This document shows positions 1 through 7,808 of a stretch of 64,000 bases of DNA, piece by piece; position 1 is the first letter of the stretch, and each line of letters begins with the position of its first letter. The translations under genes and the position numbers were made by a program. This DNA comes from Parerythrobacter lutipelagi. GTDB taxonomy: Bacteria; Pseudomonadota; Alphaproteobacteria; Sphingomonadales; Sphingomonadaceae. Location: assembly GCF_005434975.1 (NCBI RefSeq), contig NZ_SKCJ01000001.1, positions 310,001 to 374,000 on the forward strand. The letters are read 5' to 3'. Under the pieces are notes generated by a model, which was not told the DNA's origin, searched no databases, and worked only from the letters and a program-made list of their open reading frames with translations.

Positions 1-1
1 C

Positions 2-592
2 TATAATGAAACCCGCCGCCGCCATCCGATGGCCAGCGGGCGGCCGGTGCGGGTCGGGATCCAGGCAGAACGCGAGCTGCTCGAGCCGTTGCGGCGCTGG
101 GCGGATGTGGTCATCGACACGACCGGTTTTTCCAGCAACGATCTGAAGCGAACAATTCGCGAAGGATTCGCCGACACCGCGCCGCACGACATGTCGATCA
201 TCCTCACAAGCTTTGGTTTTGCCCGCGGCACGCCACCGCTGGCCGATCTGGTTTTCGACATGCGCTTCCTCGATAATCCGCACTGGGTGGAGGAATTGCG
301 CGAGCAGACCGGGCTCGACGCCGCGGTTGGCGAACATATCATGCAGGACCCCGCATTCGAGCAGGTTTTCGGGCAGATACGCGAATTGTTGCTGACGCTG
401 ATTCCCCGCTACCGGGCGCAGGGCAAAAGCTACGTCAATGTCGCCCTTGGATGCACCGGCGGCAGGCACCGCTCCGTCTTCACCACAGCGCGTCTGGACG
501 AGGTCTTGCGTGCGGAGGGATTTTCGCCCACGGTCATTCACCGTAATCTGGGCTCGCGCGCAGCAGACGAGATCGAAAGACCCAAGGCATGA
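2..592 (+). CDS. rapZ: RapZ-family nucleotide-binding protein, 5' end outside the window
   Basis: The visible frame runs in from the left edge, so about 196 C-terminal residues are present out of roughly 285-300 usual for the family; the N-terminal P-loop domain is missing only because of the window edge. The open frame already covers Tyr-Asn-Glu-Thr-Arg before the first in-frame ATG at 29, so that ATG is internal. The C-terminal domain carries the conserved GCTGGRHRSV motif. RapZ proteins bind nucleotides and, in enterobacteria, act as an RNase E adaptor controlling GlmZ and glucosamine-6-phosphate synthesis; in alphaproteobacteria the gene usually sits beside hprK and PTS genes, as here, and the RNA role is not established. 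The stop at 590-592 overlaps a possible small ORF. Confidence 0.93.
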   Translation, partial: YNETRRRHPMASGRPVRVGIQAERELLEPLRRWADVVIDTTGFSSNDLKRTIREGFADTAPHDMSIILTSFGFARGTPPLADLVFDMRFLDNPHWVEELREQTGLDAAVGEHIMQDPAFEQVFGQIRELLLTLIPRYRAQGKSYVNVALGCTGGRHRSVFTTARLDEVLRAEGFSPTVIHRNLGSRAADEIERPKA

Positions 593-663
593 AACAGGTC
601 AGCTTCCTGCACCGCGCTCAGGATTCGTTCAAAGTCCGGGATATCAAGTACAACACTCTATGA
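589..663 (+). CDS. Candidate 24-residue small ORF linking rapZ to the EIIA gene
   Basis: An ATG at 589 overlaps the rapZ stop as ATGA, and the frame stays open for 24 codons before a TGA at 661-663 that overlaps the next gene's ATG, again as ATGA. The peptide would begin MKQVSFLHRAQDSF and is basic. No family is recognised and it has no signal or membrane segment. The exact double ATGA junction suggests translational coupling through the 67-base gap between two cistrons, rather than a function of the peptide itself. In a high-GC genome a 24-codon open frame can arise by chance, so this remains a candidate. Confidence 0.35.
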   Translation: MKQVSFLHRAQDSFKVRDIKYNTL

Positions 664-1088
664 TTGGTTTGGTCCTCGTAACCCACGGCAATCTGGCCGA
701 CGAATTCGTCAATGCGATGGAGCATGTCGTTGGCCCGCAAGAATCGATCCGCACTGTGTGCATCGGACCCAATGACGACATGGAACACCGGCGGCAGGAA
801 ATCGCCGATGCGGTCAAATCCGTCGACAGCGGCATGGGCGCTATCATCCTGACCGACCTGTTCGGCGGCACCCCGTCCAACCTGGCGATATCGCTGCTGG
901 AAGAAGGCCGGGTGGAAGTGATCGCCGGGATCAACCTGCCGATGCTGATCCGGCTGGCGGGCGCGCGGCAGAAAAACGATGTTTACACCACGGTCTGCGC
1001 CGCGCGCGAAGCGGGCCGGTCCTACATCACCGTGGCATCGGAACTGCTCGGTCAGACCGAAAAGAAGGCAGGCGGCAGCGCCGGATGA
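660..1088 (+). CDS. PTS EIIA component, mannose (ManX/EIIA-Man) fold
   Basis: A 142-residue protein starting MIGLVLVTHGNL; His9 is the expected phosphorylated residue and the DLFGGTPSN signature follows near residue 64. It accepts phosphate from HPr on a soluble domain. No EIIB, EIIC or EIID gene is next to it, so with HPr, RapZ and presumably an HPr kinase upstream of the window it fits the alphaproteobacterial regulatory PTS, which signals nutrient state rather than importing sugar. I chose the ATG at 660 because it gives the family N terminus; the longer open frame from 438 is an overlap with rapZ. The stop overlaps HPr by four bases, so the two are co-translated. Confidence 0.93.
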   Translation: MIGLVLVTHGNLADEFVNAMEHVVGPQESIRTVCIGPNDDMEHRRQEIADAVKSVDSGMGAIILTDLFGGTPSNLAISLLEEGRVEVIAGINLPMLIRLAGARQKNDVYTTVCAAREAGRSYITVASELLGQTEKKAGGSAG

Positions 1089-1363
1089 GCGAACAGCGCA
1101 AATCCATCACCATCGTCAACCAACGCGGCCTTCATGCCCGCGCCAGCGCCAAATTCGTCGGAGCTGTCGCTGAGTTACCACCGGGCACGCAGGTCAAGGT
1201 TGCCAAGGGCGAAAACGAAGCCGGAGGAGGCTCGATCCTGGGACTGATGATGCTTGGTGCAGCGAAGGGCGATAGCGTCGATGTGATCGTTGCTGGCAAC
1301 AATGCCGAGGCTGTGCTCGCAGAGCTGTCGGCGCTGATCGAGAACGGGTTCGGCGAAGAGTGA
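1085..1363 (+). CDS. ptsH: Phosphocarrier protein HPr
   Basis: A 92-residue protein of usual HPr length. His17 in GLHARASAKF is the residue phosphorylated by enzyme I, and Ser50 in GGGSILGLMML corresponds to the site modified by HPr kinase/phosphatase. Having both sites matches the HprK-dependent regulatory PTS of alphaproteobacteria. It overlaps the EIIA gene as ATGA and its own TGA overlaps the next start, so EIIA, HPr and the methyltransferase form one transcription unit. No enzyme I gene is visible in this window, so the phosphate donor must be encoded elsewhere. Confidence 0.96.
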   Translation: MSEQRKSITIVNQRGLHARASAKFVGAVAELPPGTQVKVAKGENEAGGGSILGLMMLGAAKGDSVDVIVAGNNAEAVLAELSALIENGFGEE

Positions 1364-2175
1364 TGCCCGATCCTCGCCGGCGGCAGATCACCGGCTTTTC
1401 CAATCCGACAGTCAAATATTTGCGCAGCCTGCGCGAGAAGAAGCATCGCAAGGCTGCAGGCAAGTTTCTTGCCGAAGGATTGCGCCTGTTGACCGACGCC
1501 CGTGAATGCGGGCGGTTGCCGGAGGTTCTGGTGATGGCGGATAACCGCGATGCGCATCCACTGCTGGCGGTGCTCGAACGCGCGGTGCTCGACAGCGGCG
1601 GCGAGGTTATCGAGACCTCGCCCGACATCCTTTCAAAAATCACCGGCAAGAACAATCCGCAAGCGGTCGCCGGGGTCTTCGCGGAATTCGACACTTCGCT
1701 GAGCGCGCTTGCACGGGATCGATCCGATATCTGGCTGGTGGCACAGGCGCTGCGCGACCCGGGCAATCTGGGCACCATGCTGCGCACCGGCGATGCGGTT
1801 GGCGCTGGCGGACTGATCCTGATCGACGATTGCGCGGACCCGTTCAGCGTCGAGGCCGTGCGTGCGAGCATGGGGGCGGTGTTTACGCAGCAAATCGCGC
1901 AGGCGACATGGCAGGATTTCCTGACATGGCTGCGCGGCGGAGACGGCCAGCTCGTCGCGGCATCCTTGCGCGACGCGGTCCCCTATCGCGGGGCACCCTA
2001 CGCCGCCCCGTGCTTCATCCTCGTCGGAAACGAATCGCAAGGCCTTCCGGAGGACTACGAGACGGCCTGCGACCTGCGCGTCACCATGCCGATGCGCGGG
2101 CGCGCGGACAGCCTGAACGCCGCAGTGGCGGGCTCCGTGTTGGCCTATGAGGTTTTGGCCAGTCTGGAAGGCTGA
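1363..2175 (+). CDS. SpoU/TrmH-family RNA 2'-O-methyltransferase
   Basis: A 270-residue enzyme with an N-terminal RNA-binding (SpoU substrate-binding) segment and a C-terminal SPOUT knot. The three SpoU motifs are present: NLGTMLRTGDAVGAGG near the middle, ILVGNESQGLP, and the C-terminal MRGRADSLNAAVAGSVLAYE. These enzymes transfer methyl from S-adenosylmethionine to a ribose 2'-OH of rRNA or tRNA; the substrate cannot be named from sequence. The start could be GTG at 1360 or ATG at 1363; I take the ATG, which overlaps the HPr stop as TGATG. It ends directly against the stop of the minus-strand gene that follows. Confidence 0.9.
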   Translation: MPDPRRRQITGFSNPTVKYLRSLREKKHRKAAGKFLAEGLRLLTDARECGRLPEVLVMADNRDAHPLLAVLERAVLDSGGEVIETSPDILSKITGKNNPQAVAGVFAEFDTSLSALARDRSDIWLVAQALRDPGNLGTMLRTGDAVGAGGLILIDDCADPFSVEAVRASMGAVFTQQIAQATWQDFLTWLRGGDGQLVAASLRDAVPYRGAPYAAPCFILVGNESQGLPEDYETACDLRVTMPMRGRADSLNAAVAGSVLAYEVLASLEG

Positions 2176-2820
2176 TCAGTCGCCCGCGATGAAGATTTTG
2201 ATTGTCCAGCCATCAGAGGTTGGCGCCGCGATCAGCCGATAGTCGACCAGCGAGCGCAGATGCTCCAACGCGACGTAGCCCGTCCGCCCGCTGGCGAACT
2301 GCACATGCGCGAGATCGCCAGGCTTTTGTGTGCCATCGTCGATCAGAGTCACGATATCCCAGCTGAGGCGATCAAGGAGCGGTGAATTCGCCGCCGGGCC
2401 CTGACGCAGCGGAACACCGTCGCCGATCACGAAATAGGTCAGATACGGATCGTCCGTTCCCGGATCGACGCCCCAGTAATAGGGCAGATACATCTCCCCG
2501 CCGCGCTCCTCGCTGTAGATGCCGCAACCGAGGCGCTGCACCTTGTCGAGTTCGTCCCACAGCGCATAGTCGGGATCGTCGAGCCGCTGGGCCAACAGGT
2601 CCCAACCGGACCCGCCACCGAAGTCGAGCAGGATTTCCGGGTCGACCAACGGGCGCAGCATGTCCGGATCGCGATTGGCCGTGGCGGTCGCGAGCGCCAT
2701 GCGGAACCGGTCCGCGCCCGCGATACCGCTACACTCGTCCTTCGGAGGGACGCTCTTCGCTGCAACCGTCGCTGGAAGAAGCCCGGCAAGCAACAAACCC
2801 CAAATTGCCGCACGCATCAT
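2176..2820 (-). CDS. Exported protein with SH3-like C-terminal region, unknown function
   Basis: A 214-residue protein with a clear Sec signal peptide (MMRAAIWGLLLAGLLPATVAA) and probable cleavage after AAA or AKS. The second half, with GDGVPLRQGPAANSPLLDRLSWDIV and a later GRTGYVALEHL, resembles bacterial SH3 domains found in periplasmic wall-associated proteins. The first half is acidic and not recognised. Two tandem ATGs occur at 2820 and 2817; the first overlaps the rmuC stop as ATGA, so it is probably translated with rmuC. Its own stop abuts the stop of the convergent methyltransferase with no spacing, leaving no room for a separate terminator between them. Function unknown. Confidence 0.75.
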   Translation of the reverse strand: MMRAAIWGLLLAGLLPATVAAKSVPPKDECSGIAGADRFRMALATATANRDPDMLRPLVDPEILLDFGGGSGWDLLAQRLDDPDYALWDELDKVQRLGCGIYSEERGGEMYLPYYWGVDPGTDDPYLTYFVIGDGVPLRQGPAANSPLLDRLSWDIVTLIDDGTQKPGDLAHVQFASGRTGYVALEHLRSLVDYRLIAAPTSDGWTIKIFIAGD

Positions 2821-4211
2821 TCCGCCCCCTCTTTCTCTCCGTCAATCAACAGGTCTTCGCCGGTATAGCGCGGCGCGCTTTCTACCAGCGGGATGTCTTC
2901 GATCTCACGCTTGCCGATCTCGATCCCCTTTTCTGCCAGGCGCTTACCCGAAGACAGGACATTTCTCTCAAAAGACCCGACGAACTTGTTGTAATTGTTG
3001 ACCGCGCTCTCCAGCCCGCCACCTACGCGCTTGAGGTGTTCGGCGGCCGTGGCGAGGCGCTCATACAATTCCGCCCCCATCCGGCCGATTTCCTGCGCTT
3101 CGGAGGCCATCTTGTCCTGCCGCCAGACCTGCGCGACGGTTCGCGCGATGGCGACCAGATTGGTCGGCGTGGCAAGCAGCACGCCGTTCTTGAAGGCGAA
3201 GTCCCATAGCTCGGGATCGGCTTCCAGTGCGGCGGCGACAAAATGCTCGCCCGGTACGAACATCACCACGTAATCCGGCGCATCGTCGAACTGGCTCTGA
3301 TAGCTTTTCGCGCCAAGTGTTTGCACGTGATTGCGCATGGATTTTGCGTGCAGGGCCATGTGGCGCGCGCGCTCGTCGTCATCGTCCGCCTCGAATGCGG
3401 CCTGATAGGCGTTGAGCGAAACTTTCGCGTCGATCACCAGCTTCTTCTGGCCCGGCACATGCACGATGGCATCGGGCCTCATGCGTCCTCCTTCAGTCTC
3501 GACCGACTGTTCGAGGACGAAATCGGTGTGCTGTGACAGGCCGCATTGTTCCAGCACGTTCTGCAAGGCCCGCTCGCCCCAGCGCCCGCGTGCCTTGGGA
3601 GCATTGGTCAGCGAATTGCCGAGCCGCTGGGCTTCGCGCCGGACCTCTTCCTGACCGCGTTGCATATTTTCGATCAGGCCGGTCAGCTGGCCGAACGCAT
3701 CGACCCGCTTGGCTTCGAGCTGCTCGACCTGCGCCTCGTATTTCTTCAGCCGATCGTCCACCGGGCGCAGCAATGCCGAGAGTTTTTCTGCGCTCGCCTT
3801 TTCCGAATGGCCGAACCGTTCATTGGCCCGCGCCAGGAACGCTTCCTGTGCTTTGCCAAGTACTTGTGCGCCGGTGTTCTCGAACTCCTTGAGCAATTTC
3901 TCGCGGCTTTCCTCGAGCAAGCGCTTCTGTTCGGCAAAACCTGCCGCCTGCGCCTTCAACCCGGAAAGTTCTTCCCGCGCCGCGTCCAACCGCGTTTCCA
4001 GCTCGCCCGCCCGGTCCGCGCGGACGGTCGCGTTCTCAAGATCGACGATCGCCTTGCGGAAATTCTCGTCCAGCGCCTTGGCCTCGGCATCACGCTCCGC
4101 ATGGCGCGCGCGCCAATCGGCAACCGGCCTCGAACCGAAGAACCAGCCGGCAAGTCCGCCGATGATGAGTCCGCCAAACAGCGCGACAAGAATGATGAGC
4201 ATTGGGTCCAT
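2817..4211 (-). CDS. rmuC: DNA recombination protein RmuC
   Basis: About 464 residues. A single N-terminal membrane segment (MLIILVALFGGLIIGGLAGW) is followed by a long coiled coil (roughly residues 40-200) and the RmuC domain, a predicted PD-(D/E)XK nuclease fold with RPDAIVHVPGQKKLVIDAK around residue 250. RmuC limits rearrangement at inverted repeats in E. coli; its biochemical activity is not settled. The open frame continues to 4247, but in-frame ATGs at 4223, 4211 and 4202 are all possible starts with no decisive ribosome site; I use 4211. It is divergent from the copper-storage gene. Confidence 0.9.
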   Translation of the reverse strand: MDPMLIILVALFGGLIIGGLAGWFFGSRPVADWRARHAERDAEAKALDENFRKAIVDLENATVRADRAGELETRLDAAREELSGLKAQAAGFAEQKRLLEESREKLLKEFENTGAQVLGKAQEAFLARANERFGHSEKASAEKLSALLRPVDDRLKKYEAQVEQLEAKRVDAFGQLTGLIENMQRGQEEVRREAQRLGNSLTNAPKARGRWGERALQNVLEQCGLSQHTDFVLEQSVETEGGRMRPDAIVHVPGQKKLVIDAKVSLNAYQAAFEADDDDERARHMALHAKSMRNHVQTLGAKSYQSQFDDAPDYVVMFVPGEHFVAAALEADPELWDFAFKNGVLLATPTNLVAIARTVAQVWRQDKMASEAQEIGRMGAELYERLATAAEHLKRVGGGLESAVNNYNKFVGSFERNVLSSGKRLAEKGIEIGKREIEDIPLVESAPRYTGEDLLIDGEKEGAE

Positions 4212-4306
4212 AGGGCGGAACATAGTCGGAACGCGGCCCCGCGCCAAGCGCCTTTACGGAACCAATCCCCCGCCTCGTTCCTTCTTCTAACAAAAGGAGA
4301 ATCCCC

Positions 4307-4705
4307 ATGTCCATCAAGGAAATGATCAAGGAACACCCGCAAGTCGGGGCCGACTGGAACGACCAGCTGGGCGAAGCGGTCAAGCACGCCATGTATTGCG
4401 CGGCGATCTGCAACAGCTGCGCCGATGCGTGCAGCGCCGAAGAAGGCGACATGCAGAAATGCATCCGCCTGTGCATGGATTGCTCGGACATCTGCACCGC
4501 GACCTACCGCGTCGCGACACGCCGCACTGCGGGCAATGTCGGCATCATCGAAGCGATGCTGCGCACCTGCATCGCCGCGTGCGAAGCCTGCATCGACGAA
4601 TGCAGCAAGCATGACAGCGATCATTGCCGCCGCTGCGCGCGCATGTGCCGCGAATGTGCCGATGATTGCCTGAAAGCGCTCAACGGAATGGAACAGCACG
4701 CCTGA
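4307..4705 (+). CDS. Cytosolic four-helix-bundle copper-storage protein (Csp3-like)
   Basis: A 132-residue protein with 17 cysteines arranged in CxxxC and CxxC steps along four predicted helices, for example CAAICNSCADAC, CIRLCMDCSDIC and CRRCARMCRECADDC. This pattern is that of the Csp copper-storage family (DUF326), where cysteines line the bundle core and bind many Cu(I) ions. There is no Tat or Sec signal, so it should be the cytosolic Csp3 type. The ribosome site is strong (AAAGGAG, seven bases before the ATG). It stands alone between a divergent rmuC and its own terminator, which suggests a monocistronic message. No copper exporter or CueR-like regulator is adjacent. Confidence 0.88.
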   Translation: MSIKEMIKEHPQVGADWNDQLGEAVKHAMYCAAICNSCADACSAEEGDMQKCIRLCMDCSDICTATYRVATRRTAGNVGIIEAMLRTCIAACEACIDECSKHDSDHCRRCARMCRECADDCLKALNGMEQHA

Positions 4706-4727
4706 TCGCAATGCCCGCCTTATAATG

Positions 4728-4756
4728 AAAAGCCCCGCTCGATGGCGGGGCTTTTT
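4728..4756 (+). terminator. Rho-independent terminator after the copper-storage gene
   Basis: A perfect 8-base-pair GC-rich stem (AGCCCCGC / GCGGGGCT) with a 6-base loop at 4731-4752 is followed by a run of T. A run of A precedes the stem, so the element may also stop transcription arriving from def on the minus strand. Confidence 0.85.
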
Positions 4757-4782
4757 CGTTTCAGCCGAGGCAAGATCGGCGG

Positions 4783-5364
4783 TCAGGCAGCGCGCAGTTT
4801 CTGCAATTTCTTCAGCGCCATCTGCCGCTTGAGGCGGCTCAGATGGTCGATGAATAGGATGCCTTCGAGGTGGTCCATCTCGTGCTGGATGCAGGTCGCC
4901 ATCATCCCGTCGAGCGCATCCTCGTGGGATTTGCCGTCAAGATCCTGATAGCGGACGGTGCAGGTCGACGGGCGATCGACATCGGCATAAATCTCTGGGA
5001 CCGACAGGCAGCCTTCCTGATACGTAGCCAGATCCTCTGCCGGATCGAGAATCACCGGGTTGATGAATACGCGCGGCTCGTGCTTGATCGGGTAATGCTT
5101 GTGGCTGCCCTGCCCGTCGCCGTGGTCGTGGCCGCATTCTTCCGGCTCGGCGTCCGTATCCGGTTCCTGCAGATCGATCACCAGCACCCGCTTGGGCACG
5201 CCGACCTGAATCGCGGCCAGCCCGATACCCGGCGCGGCGTACATGGTTTCGAACATGTCTTCGACGAGCGTCTTGAGCTCATCATTGAATTCGTTGTCCG
5301 CCACGGGTTCGGACACGGTTTTGAGCCGGGGATCCGGCACTTCAAGAATCTCGCGTATAGCCAT
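4783..5364 (-). CDS. def: Peptide deformylase with a His-rich insertion
   Basis: A 193-residue enzyme removing the formyl group from nascent chains. All three family motifs are present: GIGLAAIQVG (residues 47-56), EGCLSVP (117-123) and HEMDH (161-165); Cys119, His161 and His165 bind the metal and Glu162 is catalytic. Between strand segments, residues about 66-94, an extra acidic and His-rich loop (ECGHDHGDGQGSHKH) lengthens it beyond the usual 165-180. The frame is open to 5400, but the ATG at 5364 gives the standard N terminus MAIREILEVPD. recR lies upstream on the same strand with a 63-base gap; fmt, which adds the formyl group, lies just beyond on the other strand. Confidence 0.95.
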   Translation of the reverse strand: MAIREILEVPDPRLKTVSEPVADNEFNDELKTLVEDMFETMYAAPGIGLAAIQVGVPKRVLVIDLQEPDTDAEPEECGHDHGDGQGSHKHYPIKHEPRVFINPVILDPAEDLATYQEGCLSVPEIYADVDRPSTCTVRYQDLDGKSHEDALDGMMATCIQHEMDHLEGILFIDHLSRLKRQMALKKLQKLRAA

Positions 5365-5427
5365 GAGGGGCAAAATAGTGCGCCCCGCCAAGCTTAGCAA
5401 GCGCAGCAGCGATATCGCATTCGCTGC

Positions 5428-6021
5428 TCAGACAGGCCGCCTTGCCCTGAGCGCCTGCGCCAGCGTGCCTTCGTCGAGATAGTCCAGTTCACCGCCCACC
5501 GGCAGGCCGTGCGCCAATTGGGTGATCCGCACCGGGAAACCCTCCAGCCGCTCTGCGATGTAGTGGCTGGTGGTCTGCCCTTCGAGCGTGGCGTTCATCG
5601 CGAGGACCACTTCGTCCACCCCGCCTGCCTCCACACGGGCAAGCAGCGGAGCAATGTTGAGGTCTTCGGGACGAACACCGTCGAGCGCCGACAGCCTTCC
5701 GCCAAGCACATGATAGGTGCCGGTAAACAGCTTCGCCCGGTCGAGCGCCCACAGGTCCGACACATCCTCCACCACGCAGATCGATTTGGCATCGCGGCGC
5801 GGGTCGGCGCAGACCCCGCACGGGTTCTGCGTGTCGATATTGCCGCAGGTTTCGCATTCGACCAGCCGGTCGCGCACTTGCTCCATCGCTTCCAGCAATT
5901 GCGGCAGGGCCTGATCGCGCCGCTTGACCAGCCACAGCACCGCGCGCCTCGCCGAACGCGGGCCGAGGCCCGGCAGGCGGGCCAGCGCGGCGGCGAGGTT
6001 CTCGATCTCTTGCGATGCCAT
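5428..6021 (-). CDS. recR: Recombination protein RecR
   Basis: A 197-residue protein of standard length. It has the N-terminal helix-hairpin-helix ([19 protein letters not shown], residues 14-32), a zinc finger with Cys56, Cys59, Cys68 and Cys71 in [16 protein letters not shown], and a Toprim domain from about residue 79 beginning [14 protein letters not shown]. RecR works with RecO and RecF to load RecA on gapped DNA. The gene is divergent from fmt with 52 bases between starts. No dnaX or ybaB neighbour is present, unlike the common arrangement. Confidence 0.96.
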   Translation of the reverse strand: MASQEIENLAAALARLPGLGPRSARRAVLWLVKRRDQALPQLLEAMEQVRDRLVECETCGNIDTQNPCGVCADPRRDAKSICVVEDVSDLWALDRAKLFTGTYHVLGGRLSALDGVRPEDLNIAPLLARVEAGGVDEVVLAMNATLEGQTTSHYIAERLEGFPVRITQLAHGLPVGGELDYLDEGTLAQALRARRPV

Positions 6022-6073
6022 GGCGGGAAAGATAGGGGCAGCGCCTGTTCAACAAAAGGTCCGGCACACTCTT

Positions 6074-6979
6074 ATGCGTATAATCTTCATGGGAACGCCG
6101 GAATTTGCGGTGCCGACGCTGCGGGCGCTGCACGAAGCAGCGCATGAGATCGTCGCGGTCTACACCCAGCCGCCGCGACCGGCGGGCCGGGGCAAAAAGC
6201 TGCAACCCTCTCCGGTTCAGCGCGAGGCAGAGATTCTCGGCATAGAAGTCCGCTCGCCCAAATCGCTCAAATCGGCGGAGGAGCAAGCAGCTTTCGCCGC
6301 GCTCGACGCCGATGTCGCAGTTGTCGCGGCTTATGGGCTGATCCTGCCGCAGGCAATTCTCGATGCGCCCACGCACGGTTGCCTCAACGTGCACGCCTCG
6401 ATCCTGCCGCGCTGGCGCGGTGCGGCGCCGATCCACCGCGCGATTCAATTGGGCGACCCGGTGACCGGCGTGACCATCATGCAGATGGAAGCCGGGCTCG
6501 ACACCGGCCCGATGCTTGCCACCGTGCGCACGCCGATCGAGGACAAGACCACCGGCGAATTGACAGAGGAACTGGCCGAGCTTGGCGCACAGCTGATGGT
6601 CGGTTCGTTGCGCGAGCTGAAAAATCACCGTCCGATCGCGCAGGATGATGAGCTTGCGACTTACGCACCCAAGATCGACAAGGCCGAAGCGCGGATCGAC
6701 TGGTCGAAACCTTCCGAAGAAGTTGTCCGTCACATTCACGCCCTCGCCCCCTTCCCCGGCGCATGGTGCGAAATCGATGGCGACCGGATAAAACTGCTGC
6801 GCGCAGAAACCGTCGATGAATCCGGTGCACCGGGTGAAGTGCTCGACGATCGGCTGACGATTGCTTGCGGTAAAGGCGCGGTCCGCCCGGTTCGCCTCCA
6901 GCGTGCCGGCAAGCCGGTAATGGAGCGCGAGGAGTTCCTGCGCGGTAATCCGGTTGCTAAAGGCATCGACCTGGCGTGA
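6074..6979 (+). CDS. fmt: Methionyl-tRNA formyltransferase
   Basis: A 301-residue enzyme that formylates initiator Met-tRNA using 10-formyltetrahydrofolate. The N-terminal catalytic domain contains MGTPEFAVP, the active-site strand [20 protein letters not shown] (Asn-His pair) and LDTGPML with the catalytic Asp; the C-terminal OB-like domain follows from about residue 205. The ATG at 6074 is chosen for the standard start; the open frame extends 5' without homology. It overlaps truA as GTGA. The def gene lies on the opposite side of recR, so both ends of the formylation cycle are within 1.5 kb. Confidence 0.96.
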   Translation: MRIIFMGTPEFAVPTLRALHEAAHEIVAVYTQPPRPAGRGKKLQPSPVQREAEILGIEVRSPKSLKSAEEQAAFAALDADVAVVAAYGLILPQAILDAPTHGCLNVHASILPRWRGAAPIHRAIQLGDPVTGVTIMQMEAGLDTGPMLATVRTPIEDKTTGELTEELAELGAQLMVGSLRELKNHRPIAQDDELATYAPKIDKAEARIDWSKPSEEVVRHIHALAPFPGAWCEIDGDRIKLLRAETVDESGAPGEVLDDRLTIACGKGAVRPVRLQRAGKPVMEREEFLRGNPVAKGIDLA

Positions 6980-7725
6980 CCCGCTTCGCGCTCACACTCG
7001 AATTCGACGGCACGCCATTCCAGGGGTTGCAGCGGCAGAAGCACGGCCCGAGCGTGCAGCAATCGGTCGAGGATGCTGCCAAGGCGGCAACAGGGAAGAC
7101 AGTGACCCTGTTCAGCGCCGGGCGCACCGATGCCGGGGTCCATGCGCTGGCCATGCGCAGCCATTTCGATGTCGAGAGCGATCTGACGCCGTATCGGATG
7201 ATGGGCGCACTCAACGCCCATTTGCGGCCTGATCCCGTTGCCGTGACGCATTGCGAAATCGTGCCAGATGACTGGCACGCGCGGTTTTCCTGCATTGGCC
7301 GCAGCTATGTCTATCGCATCGCCAACCGCCGCGCACCGCTGACGCTGGAAAGGAACCGCGCATGGCGAGTTGCTCAGGTACTGGATCACGAGGCCATGCA
7401 CCGTGCGGCGCAGTCGCTGGTTGGTCAGCATGATTTCACGACCTTCCGATCAGCTCAGTGCCAATCGCAAAGCCCGGTCAAGTCGCTCGACCGGCTCGAT
7501 GTGGAACGTCAGGGTGACCATGTGCTGATCCATGCCGCAGCACGCAGTTTCCTGCATCATCAGGTGCGCAGCATGGTCGGCTGCCTGGCACTGGTCGGCA
7601 TGGGCCGCTGGCAGGAACAGCGCGTCGGCGAAGCATTGGCAGCGCGCGACCGGCAGGAACTGGGACTCAACGCGCCGCCGCACGGGCTATACTTCGTAGC
7701 GGCCGAATATGCTGCGAGCGCTTGA
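6976..7725 (+). CDS. truA: tRNA pseudouridine(38-40) synthase
   Basis: A 249-residue enzyme that isomerises uridines 38-40 in the anticodon arm of tRNA. The catalytic Asp52 lies in GRTDAGVHA, and HHQVRSMVG near residue 195 is the usual second motif. The start is GTG at 6976, overlapping the fmt stop (GTGA), and gives the family N terminus [16 protein letters not shown]. Length is normal. It is the second gene of the fmt-truA unit. Confidence 0.95.
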   Translation: MTRFALTLEFDGTPFQGLQRQKHGPSVQQSVEDAAKAATGKTVTLFSAGRTDAGVHALAMRSHFDVESDLTPYRMMGALNAHLRPDPVAVTHCEIVPDDWHARFSCIGRSYVYRIANRRAPLTLERNRAWRVAQVLDHEAMHRAAQSLVGQHDFTTFRSAQCQSQSPVKSLDRLDVERQGDHVLIHAAARSFLHHQVRSMVGCLALVGMGRWQEQRVGEALAARDRQELGLNAPPHGLYFVAAEYAASA

Positions 7726-7808
7726 CCTAACGTCACCCTAGCCAATCCGTTTCAGTCGGCGTAGCGAAACACTCAACCCTGACAGGAACCGATATTGGGA
7801 GAACGAAC

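Noticed and set aside
5489-6739. A 416-codon minus-strand frame crossing recR and fmt
   Set aside because: It uses a different frame from recR and is antisense to fmt, and both real genes carry full family motifs.
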